This document shows positions 24,220 to 36,239 of a stretch of 64,000 nucleotides of DNA, piece by piece. This DNA comes from Arbacia lixula. Its lineage: Eukaryota > Echinodermata > Echinoidea > Arbacioida > Arbaciidae. Numbering within the stretch: the stretch's first letter is position 1; every line of letters starts with the position of its first letter. The position numbers and the translations under genes were made by a program. Below the pieces are notes generated by a model that had not been told where the DNA came from, ran no database searches, and saw only the letters and a program-made list of their open reading frames with translations. Location: NCBI GenBank assembly GCA_963669155.1, contig OZ022581.1, positions 8,399,803-8,463,802 of the forward strand. The letters run 5' to 3'.

Positions 24220-26265
24220 ATGGCAAGATGGCTCGAAATCCTATCCCAGTTCAACATGAAGATAGAACATCGAGCCGGCAGAGGCCATCTAAATGCCGAC
24301 TCTCTGTCACGCGTGCCATGCAGCCCAGATTCCTGTGAGTGCTATGATGGTAGCACCCTCCTCGAGTCGCTCCCATGCGGTGGGTGTGCTAGATGCCAAC
24401 GACAACATGATGCCTGGTCTGCCTTCATGGAGGTCGACGATGTCTCGCCAGTAAGGGCGAGTGAAGATGCTAAGGCTACTGCTGGTAGCAGGAGAGTGCG
24501 GGGTGAATCGGCGTGTCAACAAGGTGACGGCGCGACACCAGAGGCAACTCAAGGGAGCTCCATCGCCGACAGGGAAGGTGCAGACAGTGAAGATGTAATG
24601 TATATGTCTGATTTGGGTCTAGCTGTATGGTATGTACTTGTATTCATACAACTCATCATCTTGACATGTTCCAACGGACTTTCAACGATCGGTAGAATGA
24701 TTAACTGTTTTAGTACGTCTAAAATAGTCAGTTTTGTACGACCTGTCACTACACGAAGCAAGAAACACAAAGGAGGAAATCAATCTAGAGGTTCGAATGA
24801 AGTGCCCTGCGTATCGGACACATACGCCTTCGCTGGTATAAATACCGGGCAGCAGTTCTTAGATTCTTTAGGTTTCTCCTCCAGTAATGTTTCTTCTCTT
24901 CAAAGACAGGATAAGGATATAGGAATCATTTTACGGTGGTTAGGAGAGTCGCAAGACAAACCTGAACGAGACAGAGTACAGGACAAGAGTCCAGTAGTGA
25001 GGCATTTGTGGTTGCTATGGAAACAATTGGTTATTGTTAATGGAGTTTTGTACAAAAAGTGGGAGGACGGTTCGTCTCGTTCCGGCTTAACTCTTGTTGT
25101 TCCCAAAACTCTTATCAAAACTATTTTGGAAAACAACCATGATGCAGTCATGTCAGGTCATCTGGGGTTCAAAAAGACCTTTAGTCGAATTCGACATAAT
25201 TACTACTGGTATTTGATGAAGGAAAGCGTACGGAATTATGTGAGAGCTTGTAGTGTATGTGGCGCAAGAAAAAGGCCACCCAAAATTCTCCGAGCCCCAC
25301 TCCAAAATTACCAACAAGGTGCACCTATGGACAGGATTGCTTTAGACATTTTAGGCCCCTTCCCTGTATCTGAACAAGGAAACAAGTACATATTGGTAGT
25401 CGGGGACACATTCACCAAGTGGGTTGAAGCTTATGCAATTCCAGACCAATGTTCAGATACAGTGGCAAACAAAGTCGTCAAAGAATTTATTTCTCGTTTC
25501 GGTGCCCCCTTTGAACTGCATTCGGACCAAGGACGTACATTTGAATCTGCGCTGTTTAAGGATATGTGCAAGCTTCTAGAAATTCACAAGACACGAACTT
25601 CTAGTTACCACCCCCAGTCCAATGGTTTTATTGAACGATTTAACCAGACATTGGTGAACATGATTTCGGCGTATGTTAGCAAAAATCAAAAAGATTGGGA
25701 TAACAACATTCAGCTACTGACCTCTGCCTATCGCAGTACCATGCATGAGACAACTGGGTATTCTCCTAATTATATGATGCTAGGTCGTGAGGTAAGAACG
25801 CCTCTAGAAATCAATCTAGGGATTAGAGCAACCCCAGATGTCTCATCAGTAGAAGACTATGTCATTAAGCTTCAAAATGATATGGAAGAAGCTCACGATA
25901 TTGCTAGGGAGCATATTTCACGCACAGCTGAGAAACAGAAACGAGGACACGACATTAGAGTTTGCCACAATAATTTTGATGCTGGAGATTTTGTATACTG
26001 CTTTGACTCCTCTAGGAAAGTAGGAGGAAGCCCTAAACTGAGCCCTCAGAAGTGGAAAGGTCCATGTGTGATAACAAGGAAATTGAGCGAATTGCTATTT
26101 GAAATTCAAATGGATAATAGGGCCAAGCGTAAAGTCATTCATCATGACAGGTTGAAACCATACTTAAGCAGTAGCATTCCGCAATGGGCAAATACCCTCC
26201 AAGCGCAGGTGTTAAACGGCAAGCTCACCAAGTCTCGATCTCGTGCTGTACAAACCGATGACTAA
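24220..26265 (+). CDS. pol: Pol, second part: end of RNase H and integrase
   Basis: Same frame as the upstream part, separated from it only by one TAG. It begins in the RNase H C-terminus (HLNADSLSRV near 24300). A 150-codon linker follows, with a hydrophobic run (LAVWYVLVFIQLIILTC, about 24613-24670). Integrase has an HHCC zinc finger (HLGF ... CSVCGARKR, about 25150-25270) and the DDE core: Asp in LDILGPF near 25345, Asp in HSDQGRT near 25523, Glu in GFIERFNQ near 25633. The C-terminal GPCVI.. and IHHDRLKPY segments are of the GPY/F type. It depends on readthrough of the TAG or on another copy. Confidence 0.92.
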   Translation: MARWLEILSQFNMKIEHRAGRGHLNADSLSRVPCSPDSCECYDGSTLLESLPCGGCARCQRQHDAWSAFMEVDDVSPVRASEDAKATAGSRRVRGESACQQGDGATPEATQGSSIADREGADSEDVMYMSDLGLAVWYVLVFIQLIILTCSNGLSTIGRMINCFSTSKIVSFVRPVTTRSKKHKGGNQSRGSNEVPCVSDTYAFAGINTGQQFLDSLGFSSSNVSSLQRQDKDIGIILRWLGESQDKPERDRVQDKSPVVRHLWLLWKQLVIVNGVLYKKWEDGSSRSGLTLVVPKTLIKTILENNHDAVMSGHLGFKKTFSRIRHNYYWYLMKESVRNYVRACSVCGARKRPPKILRAPLQNYQQGAPMDRIALDILGPFPVSEQGNKYILVVGDTFTKWVEAYAIPDQCSDTVANKVVKEFISRFGAPFELHSDQGRTFESALFKDMCKLLEIHKTRTSSYHPQSNGFIERFNQTLVNMISAYVSKNQKDWDNNIQLLTSAYRSTMHETTGYSPNYMMLGREVRTPLEINLGIRATPDVSSVEDYVIKLQNDMEEAHDIAREHISRTAEKQKRGHDIRVCHNNFDAGDFVYCFDSSRKVGGSPKLSPQKWKGPCVITRKLSELLFEIQMDNRAKRKVIHHDRLKPYLSSSIPQWANTLQAQVLNGKLTKSRSRAVQTDD

Positions 26266-27343
26266 ATTGGAAGTAATGCCCCTTAGTAATGGATTTAAAT
26301 GGTTGCGATTCTTTTATCTCAAATGTTTTCTTAAAATTATTGCACATGTGTTGCTGGTTGCTGGTTTGTTGAAGTTTATTTTGATCGATTTCTTTGGTTC
26401 TTATTTGTTTTCTTTGCTACTATTGTTCTTTTCTTTCGACCCACAACCCCATTCCTTATTCTACCCTCCGTCCATGTTCTTTCCTATTTTCCCTTGTACA
26501 CCTCACCCTTTTCATCCATACGCTTTCTCGCTCTCGCTCCCTCATTATCTCTTCCCTCTCTTATTTCATAATTTCAAGAATGTTGGTACAATGTTAAATA
26601 TGCTCAATTATTCCATGTTTAAATGTTGCTCCATTGTTGTGACAATTGGTATAGCAAATGGAATATTGTTATTGGATTTTGAACAGCGAATATGATTAAC
26701 TGTTCAGGTATGTTGTTGTTTTTCTTTCAAACCCGGTGATTTTTTTCTAGTTTGTCAGTGTAGTATGGAATGTATCTCTGAATATGAAAGTACATATTCG
26801 TATACAGTTTGGATTTTATAATACATGTATGTTGTGAATGAAATGTTTATACATGTTAGCTGACATTGGAAATATGTCTGGTCAGTTAGGCTAAGTGCAT
26901 GTATACATGGTAGAGTATATATGGTTCCAGTGAATGTAGGACCATTCCTCGCTGATTATTTTGCTGTTATGATTTGTTTTACCCCTCTCGCTATCCCTTT
27001 CTTCCAGTATCTGTATCTTCTTCCTTATCATTATCTCTTTATTGCTTTCGCTTTTCTTCTCTTCTTTGGTCTTACACTTTAGTATTACTAATGTTGGTTG
27101 ATTGATGATTATAATTATTATGAGTTCTATATATTGTAAGACTTAAGAATATGTGATTTCTACAACTTACTGAAGTGCCATGTTATTGATATTTGACCAT
27201 TTTGTTCAATGTAAGGGTAATTGAGTGCTCATAACTTTGGTTAAAGTTTCATTTCATAATGGTGTGTTAAGGATTACTGACATGACAATTGATATTTCCC
27301 TAGTGTTTCAATTTTGCATTGAGGGCAATGCGGCCTCTTTTTC
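26266..27343 (+). other. Post-pol non-coding region
   Basis: Pyrimidine-rich, no convincing env or accessory gene. Open frames here are short, hydrophobic because of T-rich codons, and unlike known envelope proteins. Confidence 0.55.
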
Positions 27344-27357
27344 AAGGTGGGGAAGAG
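27344..27357 (+). other. Polypurine tract
   Basis: 'aaggtggggaagag' lies directly before the right LTR (TGTTAC from 27358), where plus-strand DNA synthesis starts. Confidence 0.85.
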
Positions 27358-28226
27358 TGTTACGGTCCCCGAGTTCCCTTTATTCCCATGTTTATAGTAA
27401 GCCCATACTCTCCTAAACACCCCCTCTTTCTTAGATAACCTCGGGCCCAAATCAACATTTACATTGAGCAAGTTCTTGGACATTTAATGGTGACGTCATT
27501 ATTGACCTATACTTTCTTCATAAGTCCCTACTCTCTATTCAGAAAGGCATGAAACTGAGTCTGACCTCTTCTACGTCACAGCTCTGGTCAAGCTTGTCCT
27601 TGGGTGCGGAGTACATTTTATGACCCAGCAATAAACCATTTTCTCTCTTCTTCCAACATTCTTCTGACCGCTCAACACTATTGGGGTTGACATTTGTTCT
27701 GGGGGAGAGACCAAGGATTTCTTCCAGAGATGTAATTCTCGTTTCTTTGGAAACGAGATGCTTTTGGTAAAGTTCTTGTTTGAAGTTCAATCAAGAGAAA
27801 GTTAAGACCTCAAGGAGAAGACTGACGTCAATACAATCAACTCCTTTCTGCTTAAACTATGATGTCCCTACAAAACTGCATTACTTTGTACTTAGAAATC
27901 CTCATGTCATGTATTTCCTTTATGTGAATGTAGTTGATAATGTACACCAGCATGTATAAATAGAGGCAGTCTAGCTTTGGACAGTTCAGTTCGGAGTAGG
28001 AGTTGTAGAGTACGAGGAGAGACGGTGCTTACATGTTGTTACGCTATGTTACGCCATCGAAATGAGTATCGAAATGACATTGGAATGACCATCGAAATAA
28101 ACGTCTGAACTACAACTCCTGTCGACATCGTGTATTATGTACGTCTATACGTCTCCAAGTAGAGAAATCCGTACTGCAAAAGTAGCACCTGTAACAATGG
28201 TGGCAAGCTATGGAGATCCCGTAACA
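27358..28226 (+). repeat. Right LTR with 30-bp extension
   Basis: 27358-28196 matches the left LTR base for base where compared. It is followed by 30 bp that ends in a second GTAACA at 28221-28226 and then ATAT. The first 9 bp of the extension equal the start of the internal PBS region. Confidence 0.85.
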
Positions 28227-28230
28227 ATAT

Positions 28231-29599
28231 CACAAAGGAAGTCCGCAAAGAAAATGTGCAAGTTGGTCTCTCGAACACATTGATACCCAACAACCTTTTA
28301 CAAAACCTCTGTCAGGTAAACCTGCCTTGTTTTTTGTTACATGTTTTTATTTATTGGATTGCAATGTAAACAAAAAAACGATGAGACAAGCATCATGTCC
28401 AAGCAACAGTATTTACGTACATATTCACAACGCATTAGGACATAACAAAAACCGCAGCAAAATGTTATGAATAATATATGGCAAAATAAACATAAACGTA
28501 CGAATTATTTTTTTTTTACATAAGAGATGGCAATGAAGATACGAAAATCAACATCTGAAACATATCTTAATAACTGTACATTTAATACCGGTATACATGG
28601 TATTCACATACCATATATATATATATATAGATATATATATATATATATATATCATATATCAAGAGAGAACAAAAATGACCAATATATGAGAAAGTGAATA
28701 CTGAAAAGCCAAATTAAAATTATAATTTACAAACAATATAGATATCAAAATCCGCACACATAGACAGGTGTGTATACACCTAACACCAGTAAAAAGGACA
28801 CCGAATAATATAATGTAAAAATATGCTTTTGTGTGCTAATGACACTACGTAAAAACACCTAACAATCCACATCTAGAATCCACATATCTAAATTCAGTTA
28901 CATTATAATATCGCTACGTGCATTAAAGGGGAAACAAAATATAAAGCTTTTTGGCTGATGAAAGCTATTTCCTCCTTTTTGTAAATGTGTTTACAGCTAA
29001 TTGTTATATTTGGTTTATTGTGCTTGGGATACATTAAAGAAGTCATATCATGCCAAAATGTAATCGCCAAAACCACTGATTGCTAGGTGTGAATGTTTGT
29101 CGTACCAAACCTATGAAATATAACTCTTAACGGATGATAAGTTTTGCCTAAAGAACGCAATGCATGATCTTAACCTTCTTGAACCATATACCCAGCTTTG
29201 ATACAAAAATACCAATCTCATTCACATCCTTCAATATATGTATTTCTGGGTGCTGCCATACATGATTATACGACTGATGACATATAAGCCGTATATCATA
29301 TATTAAAGACGTCCATAAAGATGTATAAAACACATTTAACGATACAAAAAACATGATATATAATGCAATGGTCTAATGAGACCAATATGATTCTAATACT
29401 TACACTGTGGTTATATTTCATATTTATATACATTGGATGAGTTCATTCCACAAGCTAATGTCTAAGTTTCAGCACAACGGCTTACAGAATCTGAAGTGAG
29501 GTTGCCTGATAAAGAAGTAACACATTCCAGCGGATATCTATTCATTGTCACGGACAACATTGCTGCAGACTAGTTGTTGAACTAGTGGCAAACAATTAT
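28231..29599. other. Non-coding, with AT microsatellite and old repeat sequence
   Basis: (AT)n at about 28612-28652. Strings such as 'aaaaccgcagcaaaatgttatgaataat' near 28447 resemble the 16-18.8 kb array, and 29160-29350 resembles 15060-15200. The gypsy element may therefore have landed inside this array. No gene is supported. Confidence 0.5.
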
Positions 29600-30245
29600 T
29601 AAGCAAAACCGCGTACTGTTAGCGCTATGAGCACTATTCTTTTGCAAGATACAGTAAAAATACAATACATGACCTTCACACAATTATATCACCGCCCTAT
29701 GTTAGCTCTCCTCGAAAAGACTATCGACACCATGACGATGCTTTCTTCTGAGATAACCTCCATAGGTGTATATCGAGCCAAGGTCACAACAGACTCTAAA
29801 ATGCAGGTGACTGGAGCTAACAGGACATAAACTCTCAACTCATGGCCAAAACAAGTCATATATATATATATATAGATATATATTACGGTCTGTACATTCT
29901 ACAATGTTCTACATACAGAAAGTTCTATCCATGCTTGCAAACATGACAAACAATAAACACAATGACATGACCCAGATTCCACTGAATCCACTAGTTTCTA
30001 GAATGTTCATGAATCACTGGGCTAAAAGGTCACTGAACTCCACAGGCACTCACAGCCAGTGCCTCCTTTATTATGCTAATTAGCTCTGGCTAGTTGTAAC
30101 ATTTTTATGTAAATAACACCTGGCCCAGACAGCTCTACCAAATTCTAAAATCTTCTAGGCTGTACACATTGCGCAATGTTGATTTCACCAAGGAGGAATT
30201 TCACAAGCACAAAGACTGCATATCATTTAATGGCTACATGTATAA
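29600..30245 (-). repeat. LTR-like dispersed repeat, copy 1 (minus orientation)
   Basis: Its complement matches 39520-40010: 'agcataataaaggag', 'tgttac', 'gtgaggaatttcacaagcac', 'ctagaatgtacag' and 'agctccagtca' occur in the same order in both. (AT)n lies at 29858-29885 where copy 2 has a TATATATA stretch. TGTTAC and an AATAAA-like site hint at an LTR, but no internal region is seen. Confidence 0.5.
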
Positions 30246-32774
30246 CTAACACAAATAGCAACATATATTACAATAGTATAATTCATCCAACAAGTATAGC
30301 ACTCACTAATGTGAATGGAACATCAGGCCATGTAATTATGGCAGTGCAAAACAAGTCAACACAAGCCGTCACGTATAGATTAAGAATTCAAACAGTGTTA
30401 GCGATTTTATTCATGTATTCTTATATTCACGTCTTTGCAATTTCCCATAATGCGGGAAGCATTGTTGATATACACACAAAAGAAATGCCTCAATTTCCTG
30501 GCTTATATTCTGACTTTATTGACATGAACAGACGACGGTTTAATTTGTCGATGAATACACGACACGTACTTCCAGTGACCACTTTCTGTTACACAAAATG
30601 GAACTCGATATAAAATAAGTTGCTTGCTTTTACAGGTTTTAAAATTAGCCCATGGTACACAAGAGCTACCGTGAGCGACCGAATACATTCTCCTTGTAAT
30701 ATAGGGTAAGTGTGGGAATGGGAGACCCTTAAGCATATTTGCATAATTTACATAAACATGATAAATGTTACACCTACAGAAAATTGTTGTATTCTCTTGA
30801 GTTACTTCGACTTTTTATTTGTTAATATCTTTGGTCATGATTTAACATATTAATAAGATACAAGGAATAATGACGTCATCACCAAAAGGTCTCTTTCATT
30901 ACCTGCACGTATGGACCCAGTTTTATTTTGGAATGATTTTAAAACAATATGACCCAAAGTACTTTTGTAGATATTTGTTAAACAGTTATAAAGACGCTGT
31001 TAAATAATGTATATCAATTCTTTCAGAATAATGTTCTGGCAATTTGACAATAATCAAATTCACAGGAAAAGAAGAACCTATTAAAATACATTCAAGTCAA
31101 ATAGAAGGCAAACAGCCAAATATGTGGCACTGTTTCATGATAGTGCCCTTCAACATGAAATGAACAACTGGGGAAAGTAAGCCGGCCAATATTGGTTTCC
31201 TACTCTGTATAGTGAGGTTTTTATCATAGTGTTTTCATACAACTAAAAGTGTTAATGATTTTCTGAAATTGGCATGGTCAAATTTTATTTTCTTATTTAT
31301 TATCAGTAACAGTAGCAAAAACCAAAGATAGTATTGTGTAAGTCTTGTGGAAGTTTAGAACAACTAAAAAAATCTCATGTTTTTATTATTTCTTGTCCGT
31401 TCTTTAACTCATGGGTCAATTATCCTTTAAGAGTACAACCACATGGTGTGGCCAAAACATTATACAAACATCAAACATCAAAACTAGTTATCTAACTACC
31501 TCCATCTTAGTCTCTCTCATTAATATGTGTACATATTACTGATCAGACAACATTCATGGCGTGCATTGCATCACCCATTTACAAAACACAATGGCCATAA
31601 GATTTCTGTGATGAGTGACACACCTCATATATTTCCTTTTAAAAATACTTTTTTTGATAGCCACCAGTTCATAGCCGAATACACAACAACAATGAGTGAA
31701 ATTGGACTTTCATATCAGAGCAACATTAAACAATCAAAATTCTTTACCTAAGTAAATTTTGCCAATTTGCTAGGAGAAAGGATGCATTGTTATCATCTAT
31801 TTGCGGGGGCGTCGTTAGAGGCCACCGATGCCAATACATATCAACATTTCACACAGACAACCAAGGTTGGGTTCAAGCTTGGTGGTCTCTAACTCCCAAC
31901 GGTCATCAATGAAACCTACCTTATATGAAATACACGTAAATGGGATTCATTTTAATGCAGCTAACAAATAACGTCGTATTTTGTACTTCGATCCAACATC
32001 TTCGCGAATGTTTCCAAGTTGAGTTTCCAATACCATAGAGACTTAAGAAGGACCTTTGAATCATGACTCTCACTGCAAGATGGTTTCTGACCCCATCAAC
32101 CATCGCGACCATGATCTATGCCGTGGCTGATGCCAAATCCACGGTATAACCGCATGATGAAGATCTCAAAAAGTCTCCAATGTTTGTTGACAAATTACTT
32201 TTCATTCATCAGTTCCACTCCTTTTGAAAATACAGGTGCAACATTTTTTTTTCTCAGGTTGATGGACACTAGATTGTATTGTACAGTATCATATATTCAT
32301 GTATTGGTGTCTCATCGTTATTCTTGTTCCGATTGATGAATAATTGTATATGTCTGTATGTGTGATGGCTATGCCTATCATGCTTCACCCTCCCATTATC
32401 AAAGGAATATCCACTGTATCGTAAGTCAAAAGTTTGACTTGATATGACTTGATACTTGGAGGGTTAACGACATTTGAATAACTCCATACTCAATTTTGCC
32501 GACAATAAACTTAAAGAGTTTGTCTTCATAATTTTTAAATGAATATGCTCGATCACGTTAACATATTTATTACAATGTAGAGAAATGAGATCCACTCACT
32601 TTGAAATATCTTAAATTCTCACGTATTGAACATTATTGAAATATCGTAACTTCAATCATTGTCCATTCGCTGCTCTGTCTGTTTGAGCTAAATGTGCATG
32701 CAAGAGTTTATTTTCTCTATGAGCTTTAATACATTTTATTGATTAATATAAGCATAGACATGAACATTTGTAAA
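30246..32774. other. Non-coding; partly 3' UTR of the minus-strand gene
   Basis: No exon recognised. On the minus strand, AATAAA signals (TTTATT on plus, near 32709 and 32735) lie 40-70 bp after the stop codon of the death-domain gene, so its transcript probably ends near 32.7 kb. Confidence 0.45.
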
Positions 32775-33040
32775 TCATGTTCCCAAAATGTGACGGCTAT
32801 CAAGCTCGATATCTTTTAAGATCTCTGTCAGTTTGAGTTCGTTGGCATCTCTTGTTTTATTCTTCCATGTGTTCAGTACCTCTTGCAAAGCCATCTGGTG
32901 GTCGTGGTGGTGTCTTGCCAGGATACTCTCTGCTTCGTTGTAGGATAGCCCAATGTCTTCATGAATGCAAAGGGTGGTATACTCGCGATAAGGAAAGTGC
33001 TTTGCCAAGTGAAGTATCTTCTCGTCAAGTGTCCGTCCTG
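32775..33040 (-). CDS. Death domain 3, last exon
   Basis: It encodes GRTLDEKILHLAKHFP, then CIHEDIGLSYNEAESILARH, MALQEVLNTWKNK and LKLTEILKDIELDSRH, ending ILGT and TGA at 32775-32777. Six amphipathic helices with the W-containing 'LNTWKNK' helix 5 are typical of death domains. The acceptor on the minus strand is 'attcctctccag'. The exon begins with two bases completing the previous codon (phase 1). It is the C-terminus, as in UNC5 and PIDD. Confidence 0.82.
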
Positions 33041-34087
33041 CTGGAGAGGAATTATAGATTGCTTTTAACATGAAGAAACAGAACCGAGTATCAGATTGAA
33101 CACAAACATAATACATCTGGAAATGAACACGAATGATGTTGACGTAACTGACTTATTGACATCCTGTAGTGTCAAGTCCGGTAGCATGTCATCCTTCGTT
33201 TACGTATTAAGTTGTTCATATTCACTTTTTACGTCAGAACGACTCTTAATATTTACCGCCCTAATCCTCAGCCTTTAAGAATACATATCTATGTATGCCT
33301 ATATTGCTTATATGCCGCACATCTATCCCATTCTTAGTTAGTCACTAATATATTTAGATAGTGTGTTAGACCGATAAATGATAGACCACTTCCCTTTCCC
33401 CGTTCATCCTCGACCAACCCCCATACCTGTATATCGTGATGCATCAGGTGTACTGCTCCGTGGTGGGTGGGTGTGGCCTGAATTTAATAGATGTGGAAGG
33501 TGCAAACACAACCATCAACATAATTGTATGATCAAGGCTCATTAAGGGTTTGGAAATTACACAATAACTTGTAACGTATCAATAGCCCACATTACCTTTC
33601 ATTGAACATACTTGGTATTGCTTGAATTAAGTCTCGTATAATAACGGTAAGAACACTTTAATAGCCACTTTGATAATGATTTTTTTTTCAAAAGGAAACG
33701 TGGTACTTGAAAACTAGGAATGAGGATGAAAACATTTACCTAAAAACAATTGTCATTAGTTTACACCTACCAAGTTACGTGTATGTCCTAATTAATATCA
33801 ATGATATTCACCTTCTCCTTTTTAAATGCGGTACGCTGGCATGTATTACTGGAAATTCGTACAAAGTAATATCAGGCTGCGTTCTCGAATACTAAACCAG
33901 GCATTGGATACATCATATTGCTAATACGTGGGATTAAATACCTTTGCTATTTCCTTTCAATACACTAACAAGTGAACTTCCCATTCCCGACAATGAGAAT
34001 GAATGAAGATCAAAATAAAAGTGTACTGGTTTAGTATATAACAATAATGTTGTTAAATATGTTACTCATTGCGCATTTAAATCGGTA

Positions 34088-34376
34088 GTGATAATCACGT
34101 CTCACAATGTATTGTCAGCAAAATCTAAAAAAGATCACGACGTTTCATGCGCCGCTGCAACACTTGGTCAGGTGTGATACAAAATTGTAGTAACTAGGGA
34201 TTTATTGTTCAGTGTGGCACAATAACCGAAACCCGCTCATAAACGGTCCAAGGGTATATAAATCCTACTGACTACAATTTGTATCACACCTGACGAAGTG
34301 TTGCAGCAGCGCACAAAAACGTCGTGATCTTTTTGAATTATGTTGACCATACATTGCGAGACAAACGATTATCAAT
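34088..34376. mobile_element. Foldback element beside the splice donor
   Basis: Arms of about 100 bp, 34088-34190 and 34270-34376, are near-perfect inverted repeats. They include 'gatcacgacgttt', 'gctgcaacacttcgtcaggtgtgatacaaattgtagt' on one side and the complement on the other. The loop is about 80 bp. The right end lies only about 12 bp from the donor of exon 34388-34526. No coding capacity. Confidence 0.8.
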
Positions 34377-34387
34377 AATGTTCTTAC

Positions 34388-34526
34388 ACGGTATGTCGAA
34401 TTTCATGACAGTTTTTTCACCAGATTCCTGACGAACCGTCATGACAACGTCGTTAGAGGTGCCCCGAACCCACTTGAAGTCCACTGGTATGTCACTATTG
34501 CCAAGTACACCGTCCTCAGTAACTGT
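34388..34526 (-). CDS. UPA-like region exon
   Basis: It encodes TVTEDGVLGNSDIPVDFKWV, then SNDVVMTVRQESGEKTVMKF and DIP. The alternating beta-strand pattern fits the UPA domain that precedes the death domain in ZU5-UPA-DD proteins. Acceptor 'ccccatag' and donor 'gtaaga' (minus strand). Phase 0 in, phase 1 out (139 nt), matching both neighbours. Identification rests on position and phase; the sequence itself is weakly diagnostic. Confidence 0.7.
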
Positions 34527-34779
34527 CTATGGGGCATTATACAACATAATACATTCATGCCAACTATGTTTTTCTCTTATTTCGACTTCCAAGAAGTAAA
34601 CGCTTTTACAATCGTTTACTTCTTCAAGGATGCATGGGAGATAATTGTGTTCTCATTGGTCTTCCCGGTGACAAAAATAAGAACAAATTACGTATCTAAA
34701 AGAAATGCAACGGAAAATCTAGTACCGGGACATCTGATACATCACCGACACAAGATAGGAAGCAAGGGCGGAAATCGCT

Positions 34780-35110
34780 CCCCTAAGGTGGGGGAGACAT
34801 GTTTTTCCTCAAGAAGTAACCGCTGAGTGGGAAGGGGGGGGGGAGGGGGTTGTTGTGATGACGTTTTTTCATACATTTTTTTATCCCGCCCAGTCTCTGA
34901 AAGTGCTCTCAGTGTGTGTGTGTGTGTGTGGGGGGGGGGGGGGAAATAGTGCGGTTAATTTTATATTGTGGGGGTACAGGACCGAAAATAGTGGGGGGAC
35001 ACTTGATATTATAGGGGCACAGGTACGAGAATCGTGGGGGGGGGGGGGGGCATTTCATAGTGTGCCCCCCCCCCTCCCCCACCCCCGGGATTTCCGCCCA
35101 TGGTAGGAAG
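34780..35110. repeat. G-rich low-complexity tract with GT run
   Basis: It contains (GT)n at 34912-34929 followed by a run of 16 or more G, further G runs near 34827-34846 and 35035-35050, and C runs at 35064-35085. It lies in the intron between exons 35190-35327 and 34388-34526 and has strong G-quadruplex potential on the plus strand. Confidence 0.8.
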
Positions 35111-35189
35111 AAATATACTTATATACATGATATATGTGCCTCGTTTACCATTTAAGGTATAACTAAGGACAATAACTACCATTTCTCAC

Positions 35190-35327
35190 CTCTTCCAACT
35201 TTATGGGAGGATGGTCGTCGGGAACTTCACAACTGACAAGAAGAGACCCGCATCCACTTTTCACCTTAACTGGTGATCCGCAGTGTCTTGGTTTAAAACT
35301 TAACTTCTCCTCCTTTTGCTCAATAGC
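35190..35327 (-). CDS. Exon between ZU5/UPA and the UPA end
   Basis: It encodes AIEQKEEKLSFKPRHCGSP, then VKVKSGCGSLLVSCEVPDD and HPPIKLEE. Exactly 46 codons, phase 0 on both sides. Acceptor 'taatttcag' and donor 'gtgaga' on the minus strand. Too small to identify alone. It continues the reading frame from the HFS exon. Confidence 0.7.
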
Positions 35328-36239
35328 CTGAAATTAAAGAATACGCACGTTGAGGGGGGTGGGGGATCCAAGCGCTAACGTGAAGTTAGCACCTTAGCTC
35401 TACTAAAAAAAAAATGTATGCAGCCAACACGCATAGCACTTGATAAATGGAATTAAACTTCACAGAATGTGATCACATAAAGTCTCACTAGATGCACAGG
35501 ATATAGTTAAAATGAACGAAGCGAGCTTGTTGTATATATGCTGAAAGGTTCTGGAATTGTGATCGTTAAAGATCTTACAGCAAAAAGCAGTCCCTTTTGA
35601 CCAAGACCCGCGCATGCAAGAAAGTGATCGCTGCATGGACTTTGGATGGGTGGATTTTCGCCTCGCTCCCTGGTGGGAAGACTATCCGCAAACTTATCAG
35701 GAAGGAAGAAGACTTCAATCTTTTGTAAATAGACTACTTCTATAAGACAAATGCTGTAAACATCGTAAACACCATATACTAGCTACTTCTGGCTTCTTTT
35801 TAAAATTTTGCTCATAATTTAAGTGATTTTAATTTAAATCTTTGTTTATAAAGGTAAAAACTTTGTTGTACCATGTACATATTTTCATTTTTACATCATT
35901 TATATTTTCCGGGTTTTGTTTGTGTTTGTAAAATGACAAAAACTTTTCATAATTGCATGAAGAATAGATGCTCGTCTCATTCCAATATCAGCCACGAATA
36001 CCACTTAGCCTACACGCTTCTTATAAGACTGCTTTTGTATTGATGCATTTTTGAGAATGATTACAACGTACAATGCTACACTTACAACGTCTTTAATCCT
36101 TTAGAAGATCTTGATCTTTGACTTGCATGTTTTTAATTCCTCCTTGCCATGTCAATGTCTCTTACACTTAGAATTCAATTCTCAGGCTCCATTTGATTCG
36201 AATTTTAGTATGATTTACTGTAATGCCAGGAGCTTAAAA
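35328..36239. other. Intron, no exon supported
   Basis: No open frame or clear repeat, apart from short homopolymers. Confidence 0.4.

Larger units (their letters stand above)
20214..28226 (+). mobile_element. Ty3/gypsy LTR retrotransposon, nearly intact
   Basis: An 8.0-kb element has two LTRs 7144 bp apart that look identical where compared, including an 83-codon frame that is residue-for-residue the same in both. This means a recent insertion. The order is LTR, PBS, gag, pol (PR-RT-RNaseH-IN), a 1.1-kb non-coding region, PPT and LTR, the Ty3/gypsy (Metaviridae-type) layout with integrase last. ATAT precedes the left LTR and follows 28226, a candidate 4-bp target duplication. The single lesion seen is a TAG in pol at 24217. 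Lineage within Ty3/gypsy was not determined; a sea urchin-type (Mag/SURL-like) lineage is a guess. Confidence 0.93.

Noticed and set aside
26243..26695. Hydrophobic 150-codon frame after pol as an env gene
   Set aside because: It overlaps the pol end, has no signal peptide or cleavage pattern I recognise, and its hydrophobicity follows from T-rich sequence.
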